Shown one piece after another: positions 6,843-15,355 of a DNA stretch of 22,410 bases (its first letter is position 1; every line of letters begins with the position of its first letter). The position numbers were made by a program, and so were the translations under genes. Source of the stretch: Bacillota bacterium (lineage in GTDB: Bacteria > Bacillota > Clostridia > Oscillospirales > Ethanoligenentaceae); assembly GCA_023391835.1 (NCBI GenBank), contig JAEWAE010000041.1:1-22410 (forward strand), written 5' to 3'. The notes beneath the pieces are model-generated. The model searched no databases. It was not told the DNA's origin and saw only the letters and a list, made by a program, of their open reading frames with translations.

Positions 6843-8540
6843 TCACATATGCTCGGGCGCCTGGATCTTGAGCATATCCAGCACGTTTTTGATCACGTCG
6901 CGCACACAGATGCACAGCCGGATGCGGGCCTGCATCAGCGGCTCGTCGTCCGCCACCAGCACCCGGTTGGCGTTGTAGCATTTGTGGAATTTTGCCGCCA
7001 GATCGAGCACATAGCGGGTCAGCCGTGCCGGGTCATAGGCCTTGGCCGCCTCGACGATCACGCCCGGCAGCATGCCCAGATGGCGGGTCAGCTCCTGCTC
7101 CTCCGGCTGGGTCAGCCGGCCGAGCTCCTCGGGCGCGCATTCCCGGGGCGAAATGCCCTGGGCCGCCAGATTTTTGAGGATGCTCCAGATGCGCGCGTGG
7201 GCGTACTGCACGTAGTAGACCGGATTCTGGGAGCTTTGCTCCACCGCCAGATCCAGGTCGAAATCGAGATGGCTGTTGGCCTCGCGCATGTTGAAAAAGA
7301 ACCGCGCGGCATCCACCGGCACTTCTTCCAGCAGATCATCCAGCGAAATGGCCTTGCCCGTACGCTTGGACATGCGCACCACTTCGCCCCCGCGCATCAG
7401 ACGCACCAGTTGGGTGAGCACCATATCCAGCCGCGAGCTTTCCAGCCCGATGGCCTCCATGGCACCCTTGAGCCGGGCCACATGGCCGTGGTGGTCGGCG
7501 CCCCAGACGTCGATGACCCGGTCGAAGCCGCGCACCTGGAACTTATTGCGGTGATAGGCGATATCCGCTGCGAAATAGGTGGGGATGCCGTTGGAGCGGA
7601 TAAGCACCTCGTCTTTTTCATCGCCGAATTTTGTGGCGGTGTACCACAGCGCCCCGTCTTTTTCATAAGTGTAGCCCCGCTCGCGCAGCAGCTGGATGGT
7701 GTCGTCCAGCTCGCCGTCGTTGTGCAGCCTGCTCTCGCGAAACCATACGTCGAAGTCAATGCGGTATTTGAGCAGATCGTCGTGGAGCTTCTTAATATTT
7801 TTTTCGAGCGCGTAGTCGGTGAGGGCCTTGCGGCGCTCCTCCGGGTCGGACTCGACGTATTGGTCGCCGTGCATGGCCGCGAATTCCTTCGCCCGCTCCC
7901 GCACGTCGTCGCCGTGGTAGCCTTCCTCGGGGAAGGGCACCGCGTCCTCGCCCTTATAAAGCTGCAGGTAGCGCGCTTCCAGCGAGCGGCCGAATTTTTC
8001 AATCTGGTTGCCCGCGTCGTTGATATAGAATTCCCGCGTCACATCGTAGCCCGCGCGCTGGAGCACCGACGCCAGGCAGTCACCCAGCGCGCCGCCCCGG
8101 GCGTTGCCCATGTGCATGGGGCCGGTGGGGTTGGCCGACACATACTCGACCATCACCTTTTTCCCCTTGCCGTAATCGGACGCTCCGTAATCGGAACCAC
8201 CGGCCTCCACAGCCTGCAGCACCGCCACATACCACCGGGGGGAAAGGAAAAAGTTCAGAAACCCGGGCCCCGCCACTTCGGCGCGCTCGAGCAGCGTACC
8301 GGTGAAATCCAGACAGGCGAGCACCGCCTCCGCGATCTTGCGGGGAGGCATATGATAGGCCCGCGCCGAAATCAGGCCAATGTTGGCGGCAAAATCCCCG
8401 TGGCTGCGGTCGGCCGGGATTTCCACGGTAAATTCCGGTATGGGCCCCTGGGGCAACGCACCCTCCTTGGCACACTTGTCGACGGCGGCGCGCACGGCCG
8501 CGCGTACCTGCTCAGTTGCCGCACTCAATGGATCTGTCAT
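6843..8540 (-). CDS. argS: Arginyl-tRNA synthetase
   Basis: This class I synthetase charges tRNA-Arg. The 565-residue length is standard. In order are the N-terminal Add1 tRNA-recognition domain (SHGDFAANIG), the HIGH-type motif in SANPTGPMHMGNARGG, a Rossmann core with EFYINDAGNQIEKFG, the KMSKS-type RMSKRTGKAISLDDL, and the DALR anticodon-binding domain with the terminal residues APEHM. The ATG at 8540 lies inside the end of the DUF1934 gene (29-bp overlap), which suggests translational coupling. The same neighbour pair (ywiB-argS) occurs in Bacillus subtilis. Confidence 0.97.
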   Translation of the reverse strand: MTDPLSAATEQVRAAVRAAVDKCAKEGALPQGPIPEFTVEIPADRSHGDFAANIGLISARAYHMPPRKIAEAVLACLDFTGTLLERAEVAGPGFLNFFLSPRWYVAVLQAVEAGGSDYGASDYGKGKKVMVEYVSANPTGPMHMGNARGGALGDCLASVLQRAGYDVTREFYINDAGNQIEKFGRSLEARYLQLYKGEDAVPFPEEGYHGDDVRERAKEFAAMHGDQYVESDPEERRKALTDYALEKNIKKLHDDLLKYRIDFDVWFRESRLHNDGELDDTIQLLRERGYTYEKDGALWYTATKFGDEKDEVLIRSNGIPTYFAADIAYHRNKFQVRGFDRVIDVWGADHHGHVARLKGAMEAIGLESSRLDMVLTQLVRLMRGGEVVRMSKRTGKAISLDDLLEEVPVDAARFFFNMREANSHLDFDLDLAVEQSSQNPVYYVQYAHARIWSILKNLAAQGISPRECAPEELGRLTQPEEQELTRHLGMLPGVIVEAAKAYDPARLTRYVLDLAAKFHKCYNANRVLVADDEPLMQARIRLCICVRDVIKNVLDMLKIQAPEHM

Positions 8541-8973
8541 TCGATTTTCCTGCCTCCCTGACTGATATCGAGACTTCGTTCTGGCTGACCAGATTGCTGT
8601 TGATATCCAGCGAATAGTTGAACTTCAGCTCGCCGCCCAGCTCGCCGAGGCGGGAATGAATGCGGCAGCCCGAAATGCCCACCATCAGATCCCCCTCGCC
8701 GGTGTCGTAGCGGCACAGGTGCCGTCGGCCCTGCTCGAGCACCAGATGCGCCTGGGAGGGGCCGCGCCGGGTCATGGTCACGCAGTCCTCCCCCTCTACC
8801 TTCAGGGTCGTCACCGCCCCCGCGAAACCGGAGGCCTCCGACTCGTTATAGATGATATAGTATTTGCCGTCTTTATAATAATACCGTCCGTCGGTCATCA
8901 GCTCGATGACATCGGGTTCCGACCCTTCGGCCGTCACCTTGCCCCGGATGTTAATCAGAACGTCTTTTTTCAT
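8512..8973 (-). CDS. DUF1934 / YwiB-family beta-barrel protein
   Basis: This 153-residue protein belongs to the DUF1934 family, which adopts a calycin-like beta-barrel fold of unknown function. It starts MKKDVLINIRGKV and has an alternating strand pattern (YYYKDGKYYIIYNES; GELKFNYSLDIN) typical of the family. The gene sits directly upstream of argS and overlaps it by 29 bp, as in other Firmicutes. That suggests a conserved but undefined link to arginyl-tRNA synthetase expression. The ATG at 8973 is preceded by AAGGA about ten bases upstream. No membrane segment or signal peptide is visible. Confidence 0.85.
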   Translation of the reverse strand: MKKDVLINIRGKVTAEGSEPDVIELMTDGRYYYKDGKYYIIYNESEASGFAGAVTTLKVEGEDCVTMTRRGPSQAHLVLEQGRRHLCRYDTGEGDLMVGISGCRIHSRLGELGGELKFNYSLDINSNLVSQNEVSISVREAGKSNDRSIECGN

Positions 8974-9007
8974 CCCCGCTCATTCCTTCCGTCCGCGACG
9001 TGCGCCG

Positions 9008-9820
9008 TCAGTATTTTTCAATATCCGTTTTTTCCACATAACCCGTCAGCGAATGATTGAGCAGGATACCCGCCAGCTTGGTGAAATCTTCGGAATAGTC
9101 GCTGACGTAAAAGCTGCACTTGCCCTCCTGAGTGGGGTCGGCCAGCAGGTCATTGGCGGTGAGCACACGCACGGTTTCCCGCGCAGTCTCCGCTCCCGCG
9201 TCGACGAGCGTGACCCCCTCCCCCAGCACGTCGCCGATGACCCCGCTGAGGATGGGGTAATGGGTGCAGCCGAGGATAACGGTATCCGCTCCGCCGGCGA
9301 AATCGTCGAGATACTCATGGGCGGCCAGACGGGCCATCTGGTCGTCGCGGGCAAAATGCCCATTTTCCACCAACGGCACAAATAGCGGGCACGCCCGGCT
9401 GCTCACCTGCGCTTCAGGCAACAGTTGACGGATGGCCTTCTCATAGGAGCCGCTGCGGATGGTGGCGCTGGTGCCCAGCACGCCGATATGCCCGCTGTGG
9501 GTGGCCTTGGCGGCCGCGGCCGCAGCCGGCTTCACCACGCCGACCACCGGGGCCTGCGACAAAGCCTCCACTTCGTCGAAAGCCACCGAGCTGACGGTGC
9601 CGCAGGCGATGACAATGGCCTTTACATCAAAGCTTTTGAGGAAGCGTACCACCTGCTGGGCATATTTGACGATGGTGTCTTTCCCCTTGCTGCCATAGGG
9701 CACCCGGCCCGTGTCGCCGAAATAGACGATCTTTTCCCCCGGAAGCAGTCGCGTCAGCTCCCTAAGAGCGGTCAGGCCGCCCAGACCGGAATCGAACATG
9801 CCGATGGGTCTTACATCCAT
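9008..9820 (-). CDS. murI: Glutamate racemase
   Basis: MurI makes D-glutamate for peptidoglycan. The 270-residue product has FDSGLGGLT (Asp10, Ser11), FGDTGRVPYGSKG, and the two catalytic cysteines: Cys73 in IACGTVSS and Cys185 in LGCTHYPIL, with His187. In most family members the first cysteine is followed by Asn-Thr (CNT); here it is Gly-Thr (CGT). Both cysteines and the second-loop histidine remain, so activity is expected. The start ATG at 9820 has AGGTGAGG upstream. It follows ddl by only 7 bp, pairing D-Glu and D-Ala-D-Ala supply in one transcript. Confidence 0.95.
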   Translation of the reverse strand: MDVRPIGMFDSGLGGLTALRELTRLLPGEKIVYFGDTGRVPYGSKGKDTIVKYAQQVVRFLKSFDVKAIVIACGTVSSVAFDEVEALSQAPVVGVVKPAAAAAAKATHSGHIGVLGTSATIRSGSYEKAIRQLLPEAQVSSRACPLFVPLVENGHFARDDQMARLAAHEYLDDFAGGADTVILGCTHYPILSGVIGDVLGEGVTLVDAGAETARETVRVLTANDLLADPTQEGKCSFYVSDYSEDFTKLAGILLNHSLTGYVEKTDIEKY

Positions 9821-9827
9821 ACGCGCC

Positions 9828-10895
9828 TCACCTTTCCAGGCCCAGCCGGATCAGGTGATCCAGCAGCTCGCCGTAAGGCACCCCCGATGCGTCGAACAGC
9901 TTGGGGTACATGCTGATGGACGTGAAGCCGGGGATGGTGTTGGGCTCGTTGACCAGCACGGCGCCGTCGCTTTCCCGCACGAAGAAATCCATGCGGGCCA
10001 TGCCCTTGCACCCGAGCAGACGGAAGGTTTTCACCGCCGTGTCGCGAATGCGGTCGGTCAGCTCCTGCGGCAGCCGGGCCGGAATATCCAGACGGGTGTC
10101 GCCGGTGATATACTTCGCGTCATAGTCGTAAAATTCCGCCGCGGGCCGAATCTCGCCGACGACCGACGCCACCGGCTCCCGGCCGCCGAGCACGGCGCAC
10201 TCGATCTCATGGCCCTTCACCGCTTCTTCAAATACGATCTTGCGGTCGTACTTTGCGGCGGCGTCGATGGCCTTGTAAAGCGCGGCCCGGTCGGCCGCTT
10301 TGCTGATGCCCACCGAGGAACCGGCGTTGGCGGGCTTGACAAAGACCGGGTAGCCCAGCCGCCGCTCGATGCGCTCGATGATGGCGGTGCCGTCTTTTTC
10401 AAAGTCGCGCACGGCCGCCCATTCCCATTTGGCCTGGGGGATGCCCGCCGTGTCGAGCATGGTGTTGGTGAGTACCTTATCCATGCAGATGGCCGAAGCC
10501 GCCACGCCGCAGCCCACATATGGAATGCCCGCCAGCGTCAGCAGGCCCTGCACGGTGCCGTCTTCCCCGCCCATGCCGTGCAGCACGGGGAATACCACAT
10601 CCAGCCGCAGAGTCTCGGCCACACCGTCGGGCCGGATAACCAGCGCGCCGTGCACCGAGGTGTCGGGCACGATCATGGCCCGCAGATTGGCGGCGTCCGA
10701 CTCCCACCGGCCGCCGGGCAGCCTCGCCGTGTCGCCGCGGTAAAGCTTCCATTCCCCTGCCTTGGTGATGCCGAACATGGCGACTTCGTATTTATCCTTC
10801 GGTATATTGTCAATCACAGACTGTGCGGACTCCAGGGACACATCGTGCTCGGAGGAAACCCCGCCGAAAAGCACGCCGACCCGCTGTTTGCGCAT
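9828..10895 (-). CDS. ddl: D-alanine--D-alanine ligase
   Basis: This ATP-grasp ligase joins two D-alanines for the peptidoglycan stem peptide. At 355 residues it has the usual N-terminal FGGVSSEHDVSL, the glycine-rich LHGMGGEDGTVQG near residue 106, an ATP-binding VKPANAGSSVGI, and the magnesium-binding MARMDFFV and LVNEPNTIPG. In the omega loop the sequence EFYDYDAKY keeps tyrosine, as in D-Ala-D-Ala ligases, rather than the His-type loop of D-lactate (VanA/B) ligases. The ATG at 10895 has GGAG about ten bases upstream. As first gene behind the promoter at 10970-10998, it probably leads the transcript ddl-murI-DUF1934-argS-methyltransferase-phosphoesterase. Confidence 0.95.
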   Translation of the reverse strand: MRKQRVGVLFGGVSSEHDVSLESAQSVIDNIPKDKYEVAMFGITKAGEWKLYRGDTARLPGGRWESDAANLRAMIVPDTSVHGALVIRPDGVAETLRLDVVFPVLHGMGGEDGTVQGLLTLAGIPYVGCGVAASAICMDKVLTNTMLDTAGIPQAKWEWAAVRDFEKDGTAIIERIERRLGYPVFVKPANAGSSVGISKAADRAALYKAIDAAAKYDRKIVFEEAVKGHEIECAVLGGREPVASVVGEIRPAAEFYDYDAKYITGDTRLDIPARLPQELTDRIRDTAVKTFRLLGCKGMARMDFFVRESDGAVLVNEPNTIPGFTSISMYPKLFDASGVPYGELLDHLIRLGLER

Positions 10896-10969
10896 GAACC
10901 ATCATCTCCGCTTTGAAATACGCCGCCGCGGGTTCCGGTCTTCGGCCGCCGGCGGCAGGCGTTTCTATC

Positions 10970-10998
10970 ATATTACCACATCGGGGCATCCTTGGCAA
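10970..10998 (-). promoter_or_regulatory. Promoter of the ddl-murI-argS cluster
   Basis: On the minus strand TTGCCA (10998..10993) and TAATAT (10975..10970) are separated by 17 bp. A GC-rich stretch with GCCGCC/GGCGGC pairing follows in the leader, before ddl starts at 10895. It is the only good promoter-like pair I see upstream of the cluster. Confidence 0.6.
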
Positions 10999-11041
10999 TC
11001 ATTCGGGGCGCCCCACAGGCCGTCCGGGGTTGCAAAACATG

Positions 11042-11071
11042 TGAATAAACGGCCGGATTCCGCCCATACTT
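11042..11071 (+). promoter_or_regulatory. Sigma-G-like forespore promoter
   Basis: TGAATA (11042-11047) and CATACTT (11065-11071) are separated by 17 bp. This closely resembles the Bacillus sigma-G consensus (TGAATA and CATACTA with about 17-18 bp). It lies 40 bases upstream of the membrane-protein start and points toward it. No better sigma-A promoter is visible in the gap. Confidence 0.6.
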
Positions 11072-11111
11072 GAAGCAAGAAGAATTTTCCAGTCTAAAAG
11101 GAGGATTCGCC

Positions 11112-11699
11112 ATGTCCCTGCGGTCCGCTTTTCTAGCCACCGACCCCGACCGGCACATCCGGGGGGAGCGCCGGTTCGACCTGGCCTTTGCCGGGATGCT
11201 TACGCTGGCGGCCCTGGCACTGCTGGCCCTGCCGCTGCCCCGACAGCGGTATATGGCGGCCTTTGTTGCCAGCTGGCTGTGCCTGATATGCCTGATACTG
11301 GCGCTGCTCCGCCCCGCGGCCTATGGCAAAGGAGTGGCCGACGTGGTGTTGGGCCTCATCGCCGCCTTCGGCTACGGTTTTGTGGGATGGCTGGCCGGCA
11401 GCGTCGGCACGGTGGATGCGAACGGCTTCCGGGCCATTCTGTTCGCCGCCTTTGCCTTCGGCGGGGTGGCACGGCTGCTGGTGTTTCTGCGTATGCTGCC
11501 GGTGCGGGCGCTGCCGATGCTCGCGGTCGCCGCGGCCGCCCACCTGATCGCCGCGCCGCTGATTCTGCTCGAGATACCTGCCGGCAGCCGCATGCTCTGG
11601 TGGTATGCCGGGATGCTTCTGCTGACCGACGCCGCCGACTATGCCGCGCAGGCCGCCGCGCTGCGCCATTTCCGACCTGCGGATGCCCGCCGCGCCTGA
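11112..11699 (+). CDS. Six-pass integral membrane protein, unknown function
   Basis: This 195-residue protein has a short charged N-terminus and about six hydrophobic segments at roughly residues 23-42, 48-66, 73-95, 104-125, 128-150 and 158-178, ending in a basic tail. The general layout recalls small HdeD/DUF308-type membrane proteins, but I cannot place it in a family by motif. The ATG at 11112 has AAAAGGAGG seven bases upstream; the longer upstream frame has no such site. The sigma-G-like promoter upstream suggests expression in the forespore, perhaps in the inner spore membrane. It stands alone between the ddl cluster and proBA. Confidence 0.75.
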   Translation: MSLRSAFLATDPDRHIRGERRFDLAFAGMLTLAALALLALPLPRQRYMAAFVASWLCLICLILALLRPAAYGKGVADVVLGLIAAFGYGFVGWLAGSVGTVDANGFRAILFAAFAFGGVARLLVFLRMLPVRALPMLAVAAAAHLIAAPLILLEIPAGSRMLWWYAGMLLLTDAADYAAQAAALRHFRPADARRA

Positions 11700-11733
11700 C
11701 GGTCGATTTCTTTGCCATTTTACCGTTTGGCGA

Positions 11734-11761
11734 TTGTTTACGCTCCGCAATATGATATAAT
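11734..11761 (+). promoter_or_regulatory. Extended -10 promoter of proBA
   Basis: TATAAT (11756-11761) is preceded by TGA, making an extended -10 (TGnTATAAT). A partial -35, TTGTTT (11734-11739), lies 16 bp upstream. It drives proB, which starts at 11848. Confidence 0.75.
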
Positions 11762-11770
11762 GGTAAAGTA

Positions 11771-11799
11771 TCCGGCGGTGCGGGCGACGCGCCGCCGGA
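11771..11799 (+). promoter_or_regulatory. GC-rich hairpin in the proBA leader
   Basis: TCCGGCGG (11771-11778) pairs perfectly with CCGCCGGA (11792-11799), with a further GCG/CGC inside. It begins about three bases after the expected transcription start. There is no U tract and no T-box motif, so it may simply protect the 5' end of the mRNA. Confidence 0.45.
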
Positions 11800-11847
11800 A
11801 AGACACCGTCCGGTCCTTGGCGGGCCGGTCAAACAAGGGGTTTTACC

Positions 11848-12669
11848 ATGTCCATTCAGAATGCCAAACGGATCGTCGTGAAAATCGGCACGTCGACCCT
11901 TACATATTCCACCGGCCGGCTGCATATCCGGCGCATCGAGCAGATCGTGCGCGTGCTGTCGGATCTTAAAAATTCCGGCAAGGAAATCATCCTGGTCACG
12001 TCCGGCGCCATCGGCGTGGGGACGGCCCGGCTCAAGCTCCCCGAGCGGCCGAAAGAGACCCGCATGAAACAGGCCGCCGCCGCCATTGGGCAGGTGGAGC
12101 TGATGTACCTGTACGACAAGCTTTTCATGTCCTACGGCCACACAGTGGCACAGATCCTGATGACCCGCGTCATCACCGACCGCGACAACACCCGCGCCAA
12201 CCTCGTCAACACCTTCGACTCGCTGCTGGAGCTGGGCGTGATTCCCATCGTCAATGAGAACGACTCGGTGGCGGTGGAAGAAATCGAGCACGACGACATC
12301 GCCTTCGGCGGCAATGACACCCTTTCCGCCATCGTAGCCACGCTGGTGGGGGCGGATGCGCTGGTGCTTGTCAGCGACATTCAGGGTCTTTATGACCGCG
12401 ACCCGCGGGAGGACCCGAATGCCCGCCTGATCCCGGTGGTGTCAGATATCGACGAGCATATTCTGTCGCTGGCCGGCGGGGCCGGCTCGCCGCTGGGCTC
12501 CGGCGGCATGATCACCAAGCTGGAGGCCGCGCGCATGGTCACCGAGGCCGGTGTCGACATGGCCATACTCGACGGCTCACAGCCCGAGAAACTGTACGAT
12601 CTGTTCGCCGGCAAACCGGCGGGCACCTATTTCCCGGCCAAACACACGCAAGGGAGGCAGACGGTATGA
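11848..12669 (+). CDS. proB: Glutamate 5-kinase (short form, no PUA domain)
   Basis: ProB phosphorylates glutamate, the first step of proline synthesis. The 273 residues cover the amino-acid-kinase domain: RIVVKIGTSTLT, LVTSGAIGVG, PIVNENDSVA, AFGGNDTLSA, and the nucleotide-binding LVSDIQGLYDRDP plus GSGGMITKLEAA. The protein ends soon after the kinase fold. The PUA domain found in many ProB proteins of about 365 residues is missing, as in other short ProB forms, and no frameshift is visible. The ATG at 11848 has AAGGGG upstream. The stop overlaps the proA start as ATGA (12666-12669), so translation is coupled. Confidence 0.95.
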   Translation: MSIQNAKRIVVKIGTSTLTYSTGRLHIRRIEQIVRVLSDLKNSGKEIILVTSGAIGVGTARLKLPERPKETRMKQAAAAIGQVELMYLYDKLFMSYGHTVAQILMTRVITDRDNTRANLVNTFDSLLELGVIPIVNENDSVAVEEIEHDDIAFGGNDTLSAIVATLVGADALVLVSDIQGLYDRDPREDPNARLIPVVSDIDEHILSLAGGAGSPLGSGGMITKLEAARMVTEAGVDMAILDGSQPEKLYDLFAGKPAGTYFPAKHTQGRQTV

Positions 12670-13910
12670 CAATGGAAGAAATGGGAAAACGGGCCAAGTC
12701 CGCTTCCCGCCAGCTCGGCCACGCCGGCACCGAGTTGAAAAATCAGGCGCTTCGCGCCATTGCACAGGGCCTTTGCGCCCAGGCCGACCGCATCCTCGCG
12801 GAAAACCGGAAGGATCTGGACGCGGCCGCCACGGCGGGCATCCCCTCCCCGATGCTCGACCGGCTGACCCTGACCCGCGAGCGGCTTGAGGGCATCGCCG
12901 CCGGCGTGGAAAAAGTTGCCGCGCTGGAAGACCCCGTCGGCCAGGTGCTCGGCGGCACCGTACGCCCCAATGGTCTGCGGATCGAGAAGGTGCGGGTGCC
13001 GCTGGGCGTCATCGGCATCATCTTTGAGGCACGGCCCAACGTCACCGCGGACGCGGCCTCGCTGTGTCTGAAATCCGGTAATGCCTGCATACTCCGCGGC
13101 GGGCGGGAAGCCATCCGTTCCAACCTGGCGGTCGCTTCCGTCATGCGGGCGGCCATCGAGCAGGCGGGCCTGCCCGCCGACGCCGTGCAGGTGGTGGAGG
13201 ATACTTCCCACGAGTCCGCCCGGCAGATGATGCACCTCAACGGCTATATCGACGTGCTCATCCCCCGCGGCGGCGCGGGGCTCATCCGCACGGTGGTGGA
13301 AGGCGCCAGCGTACCGGTCATCCAGACCGGGGCCGGCAACTGCCACGTCTATGTGGATGCCGCCGCCGACCTGGATATGGCGGCCCGGATCATCGACAAC
13401 GCCAAGACCTCCCGCCCGTCGGTGTGCAACGCGGCCGAAACGCTGCTGGTGCACCGGTCGGTGGCGGAAGCATTCCTGCCCAAAGCCAAGGCGCTGCTGG
13501 ACCGCAGCCATGTGGAGCTGCGCGGGTGCGAGACCACCCGGCGGATTCTGGGGCCGGAGGTACGCCCCGCCACCGAGGAGGACTGGGCCACCGAATACAA
13601 CGACTACATTCTGGCCGTGCGGGTGGTCGACAGCCTCGACGAGGCCATTGCCCACATCAACCGCTACGGCACCGGCCACAGTGAGGCCATCGTCACCGAG
13701 GATTGCCGCAGCAGCGACCGTTTCATGGAAGAAGTGGACGCCGCCGCGGTGTACCGCAATGCCTCCACCCGCTTCACCGACGGGTTCGAGTTCGGGTTTG
13801 GGGCCGAAATCGGCATTTCGACCCAGAAGTTGCATGCCCGCGGGCCCATGGGGCTCAGCGAGCTCACTTCCACCCAGTATCGCGTATACGGCTCCGGCCA
13901 GATCCGGTAA
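12666..13910 (+). CDS. proA: Glutamate-5-semialdehyde dehydrogenase (gamma-glutamyl phosphate reductase)
   Basis: ProA reduces gamma-glutamyl phosphate with NADPH in proline synthesis. The 414-residue product is full length. Signatures include VPLGVIGIIFEARPNVT near residue 111, SGNACILRGG, and the catalytic Cys254 in SRPSVCNAAETLLVH, then NASTRFTDGFEFGFGAEIGIST and the C-terminal GPMGLSELTST. The start overlaps the proB stop by four bases. A ribosome binding site for the next gene (AAGGAG) begins in its stop codon, which makes a three-gene operon likely. Confidence 0.97.
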   Translation: MTMEEMGKRAKSASRQLGHAGTELKNQALRAIAQGLCAQADRILAENRKDLDAAATAGIPSPMLDRLTLTRERLEGIAAGVEKVAALEDPVGQVLGGTVRPNGLRIEKVRVPLGVIGIIFEARPNVTADAASLCLKSGNACILRGGREAIRSNLAVASVMRAAIEQAGLPADAVQVVEDTSHESARQMMHLNGYIDVLIPRGGAGLIRTVVEGASVPVIQTGAGNCHVYVDAAADLDMAARIIDNAKTSRPSVCNAAETLLVHRSVAEAFLPKAKALLDRSHVELRGCETTRRILGPEVRPATEEDWATEYNDYILAVRVVDSLDEAIAHINRYGTGHSEAIVTEDCRSSDRFMEEVDAAAVYRNASTRFTDGFEFGFGAEIGISTQKLHARGPMGLSELTSTQYRVYGSGQIR

Positions 13911-13924
13911 GGAGTGGACTGAAG

Positions 13925-14713
13925 ATGGGAGAAATCGCGCGTCACACCCGCCCCACACCCGGGGGCACCCATTCCCGCCGGCGGCGCACGCTGACGGCCG
14001 TGCTCGGCAGCACGGTGCTGCTGTTTGCAGTGATCGGTTTCATCTTTGTGCTGGTCACCGTTTCCCGCCTGGTCTACCGCGGCGTCCGCTCCTATGTGGG
14101 CCCGGCGGAGACACCCGCCTTTTTTGCCGGCTACGTCACCCCCGTCACCGCCTCCAATCCCGACCCGTTCGATTCCATCGACGAGGCCGACCGCAGCTGG
14201 ATGCTCAAGACGGCGGTCTGGGCGGCAGCCAAGGCGGGCACCACCGGCGGCAATTATATGCTGGATGACCAGGGCAACGTGGTGGTGCCCGCCGCCGACG
14301 TCAAGTCGAGCTTCGAGAATCTATTCGGCAAAAAGATTCAGCCGGATTTCCGCTCGGTCACCGACACGGGCGTAGCCTTTGAGTATAATGCGAAGGGGAA
14401 GGCCTTCCACGTGCCCACCACTTCGCTTTACAGCCTGTATACTCCCCAGGTGGCACATATCACCCGCCATGGCGATACCGTCACGCTGACCGTGCAGTAT
14501 ATGGCGGCAGGCTCCGCCTCCTCTTCCAACACTGCGGCCACCCCTGCGGCACCCGCCAAGACCATGCAGTATGTGCTCAGAGGCAGCCGCGGTCGCTATG
14601 CCGTCACGGCCATCCGCGAAGAATCTTCGGCTTCCTCCGCGGTGTCGTCCGCAGGCACTTCGTCGGCGGCCTCCGGCTCTTCCGCATCCTCGGGGGGGAC
14701 AAGCTCCCACTGA
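13925..14713 (+). CDS. Membrane-anchored extracytoplasmic protein, unknown function
   Basis: This 262-residue protein has a basic cytoplasmic stretch with RRRR (residues 18-21), one membrane segment at about 24-47, an extracytoplasmic domain at about 55-225, and a low-complexity Ser/Ala/Gly tail at about 226-262. Two shorter Ser/Ala/Thr-rich runs interrupt the domain. I recognise no domain. The ATG at 13925 is nine bases after AAGGAG, which overlaps the proA stop, so it is co-transcribed with proBA and ended by the terminator at 14746-14778. A link to proline metabolism is not implied by the sequence. Confidence 0.78.
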   Translation: MGEIARHTRPTPGGTHSRRRRTLTAVLGSTVLLFAVIGFIFVLVTVSRLVYRGVRSYVGPAETPAFFAGYVTPVTASNPDPFDSIDEADRSWMLKTAVWAAAKAGTTGGNYMLDDQGNVVVPAADVKSSFENLFGKKIQPDFRSVTDTGVAFEYNAKGKAFHVPTTSLYSLYTPQVAHITRHGDTVTLTVQYMAAGSASSSNTAATPAAPAKTMQYVLRGSRGRYAVTAIREESSASSAVSSAGTSSAASGSSASSGGTSSH

Positions 14714-14745
14714 GTTTTCCCGCCTCTTTTCCCGGCACGGCCGGT

Positions 14746-14778
14746 CGGCAGGGTCCTTTGGCGGGCCCTGCCGCTTTT
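14746..14778 (+). terminator. Intrinsic terminator of the proBA operon
   Basis: CGGCAGGG (14746-14753) pairs with CCCTGCCG (14766-14773) around a 12-base loop and is followed by CTTTTAT. It lies 33 bp after the stop of the membrane-anchored protein. Confidence 0.85.
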
Positions 14779-14818
14779 ATGGTCATCGCCCCTTCCCGCC
14801 GGTCATGCAAAGGAATGA

Positions 14819-15355
14819 ATGGCAATGAAATGGCTTTCCCATTTGAAAACGATCAATCATCACCGGTGGCTGGTGCTGCGCTACTGTTTCCGCGTGGGCC
14901 TTTACCGACAGGGTCTGACTCACGATCTTTCCAAGTATTCGCCCACCGAATTTCTGGTGGGGGCCCGGTATTATCAGGGCGACCAGAGTCCCAACAACAT
15001 TGAGCGGAAAGTAAAGGGCTACAGCAGTGCCTGGCTGCATCACAAGGGGCGCAACAAGCACCATTTCGAATACTGGATCGACTATTCGCTCGACGAAACC
15101 TCCCCTCTGGCCGGGATGGAAATGCCCGTGCGCTATGTGGTGGAAATGTTCTGCGACCGAGTGGCCGCCAGCCGGACGTACCGCGGGGCGGAATACCGCG
15201 ACCGTGACCCATATGACTACTATATGCGCTCCCGCGCGCACTATGTGATGCACCCCCGCACCCGCGCGTTGCTGGAAGAAATGCTGACTTCGCTTAAGGA
15301 CAGCGGCGAGGACGCCACGTTCCGCATGATTCGGCGGGATATTCTCCACCTTTGA
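14819..15355 (+). CDS. DUF5662 family protein
   Basis: This 178-residue protein matches the DUF5662 family by its pattern HDLSKYSPTEF (near residue 35), then GYSSAWLHHKGRNKHHFEYW near 68, and VRYVVEMFCDRVAA further on. The many conserved His and Asp residues suggest a metal-binding, HD-like helical protein, but no activity is established. It has no signal peptide or membrane segment. The start is ambiguous between ATG 14819 and ATG 14825; AAAGGA at 14809-14814 is four or ten bases away. It follows the proBA terminator, and no separate promoter is obvious. Its stop codon lies within the -35 box of the next gene. Confidence 0.78.
   Translation: MAMKWLSHLKTINHHRWLVLRYCFRVGLYRQGLTHDLSKYSPTEFLVGARYYQGDQSPNNIERKVKGYSSAWLHHKGRNKHHFEYWIDYSLDETSPLAGMEMPVRYVVEMFCDRVAASRTYRGAEYRDRDPYDYYMRSRAHYVMHPRTRALLEEMLTSLKDSGEDATFRMIRRDILHL

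Noticed and set aside
6714..8561. 615-codon plus-strand frame opposite argS
   Set aside because: Long only because of high GC at the third codon position; argS on the other strand is complete with all motifs.
12627..13958. 443-codon minus-strand frame opposite proA
   Set aside because: Antisense to a complete ProA; Gly/His-rich with no domain.
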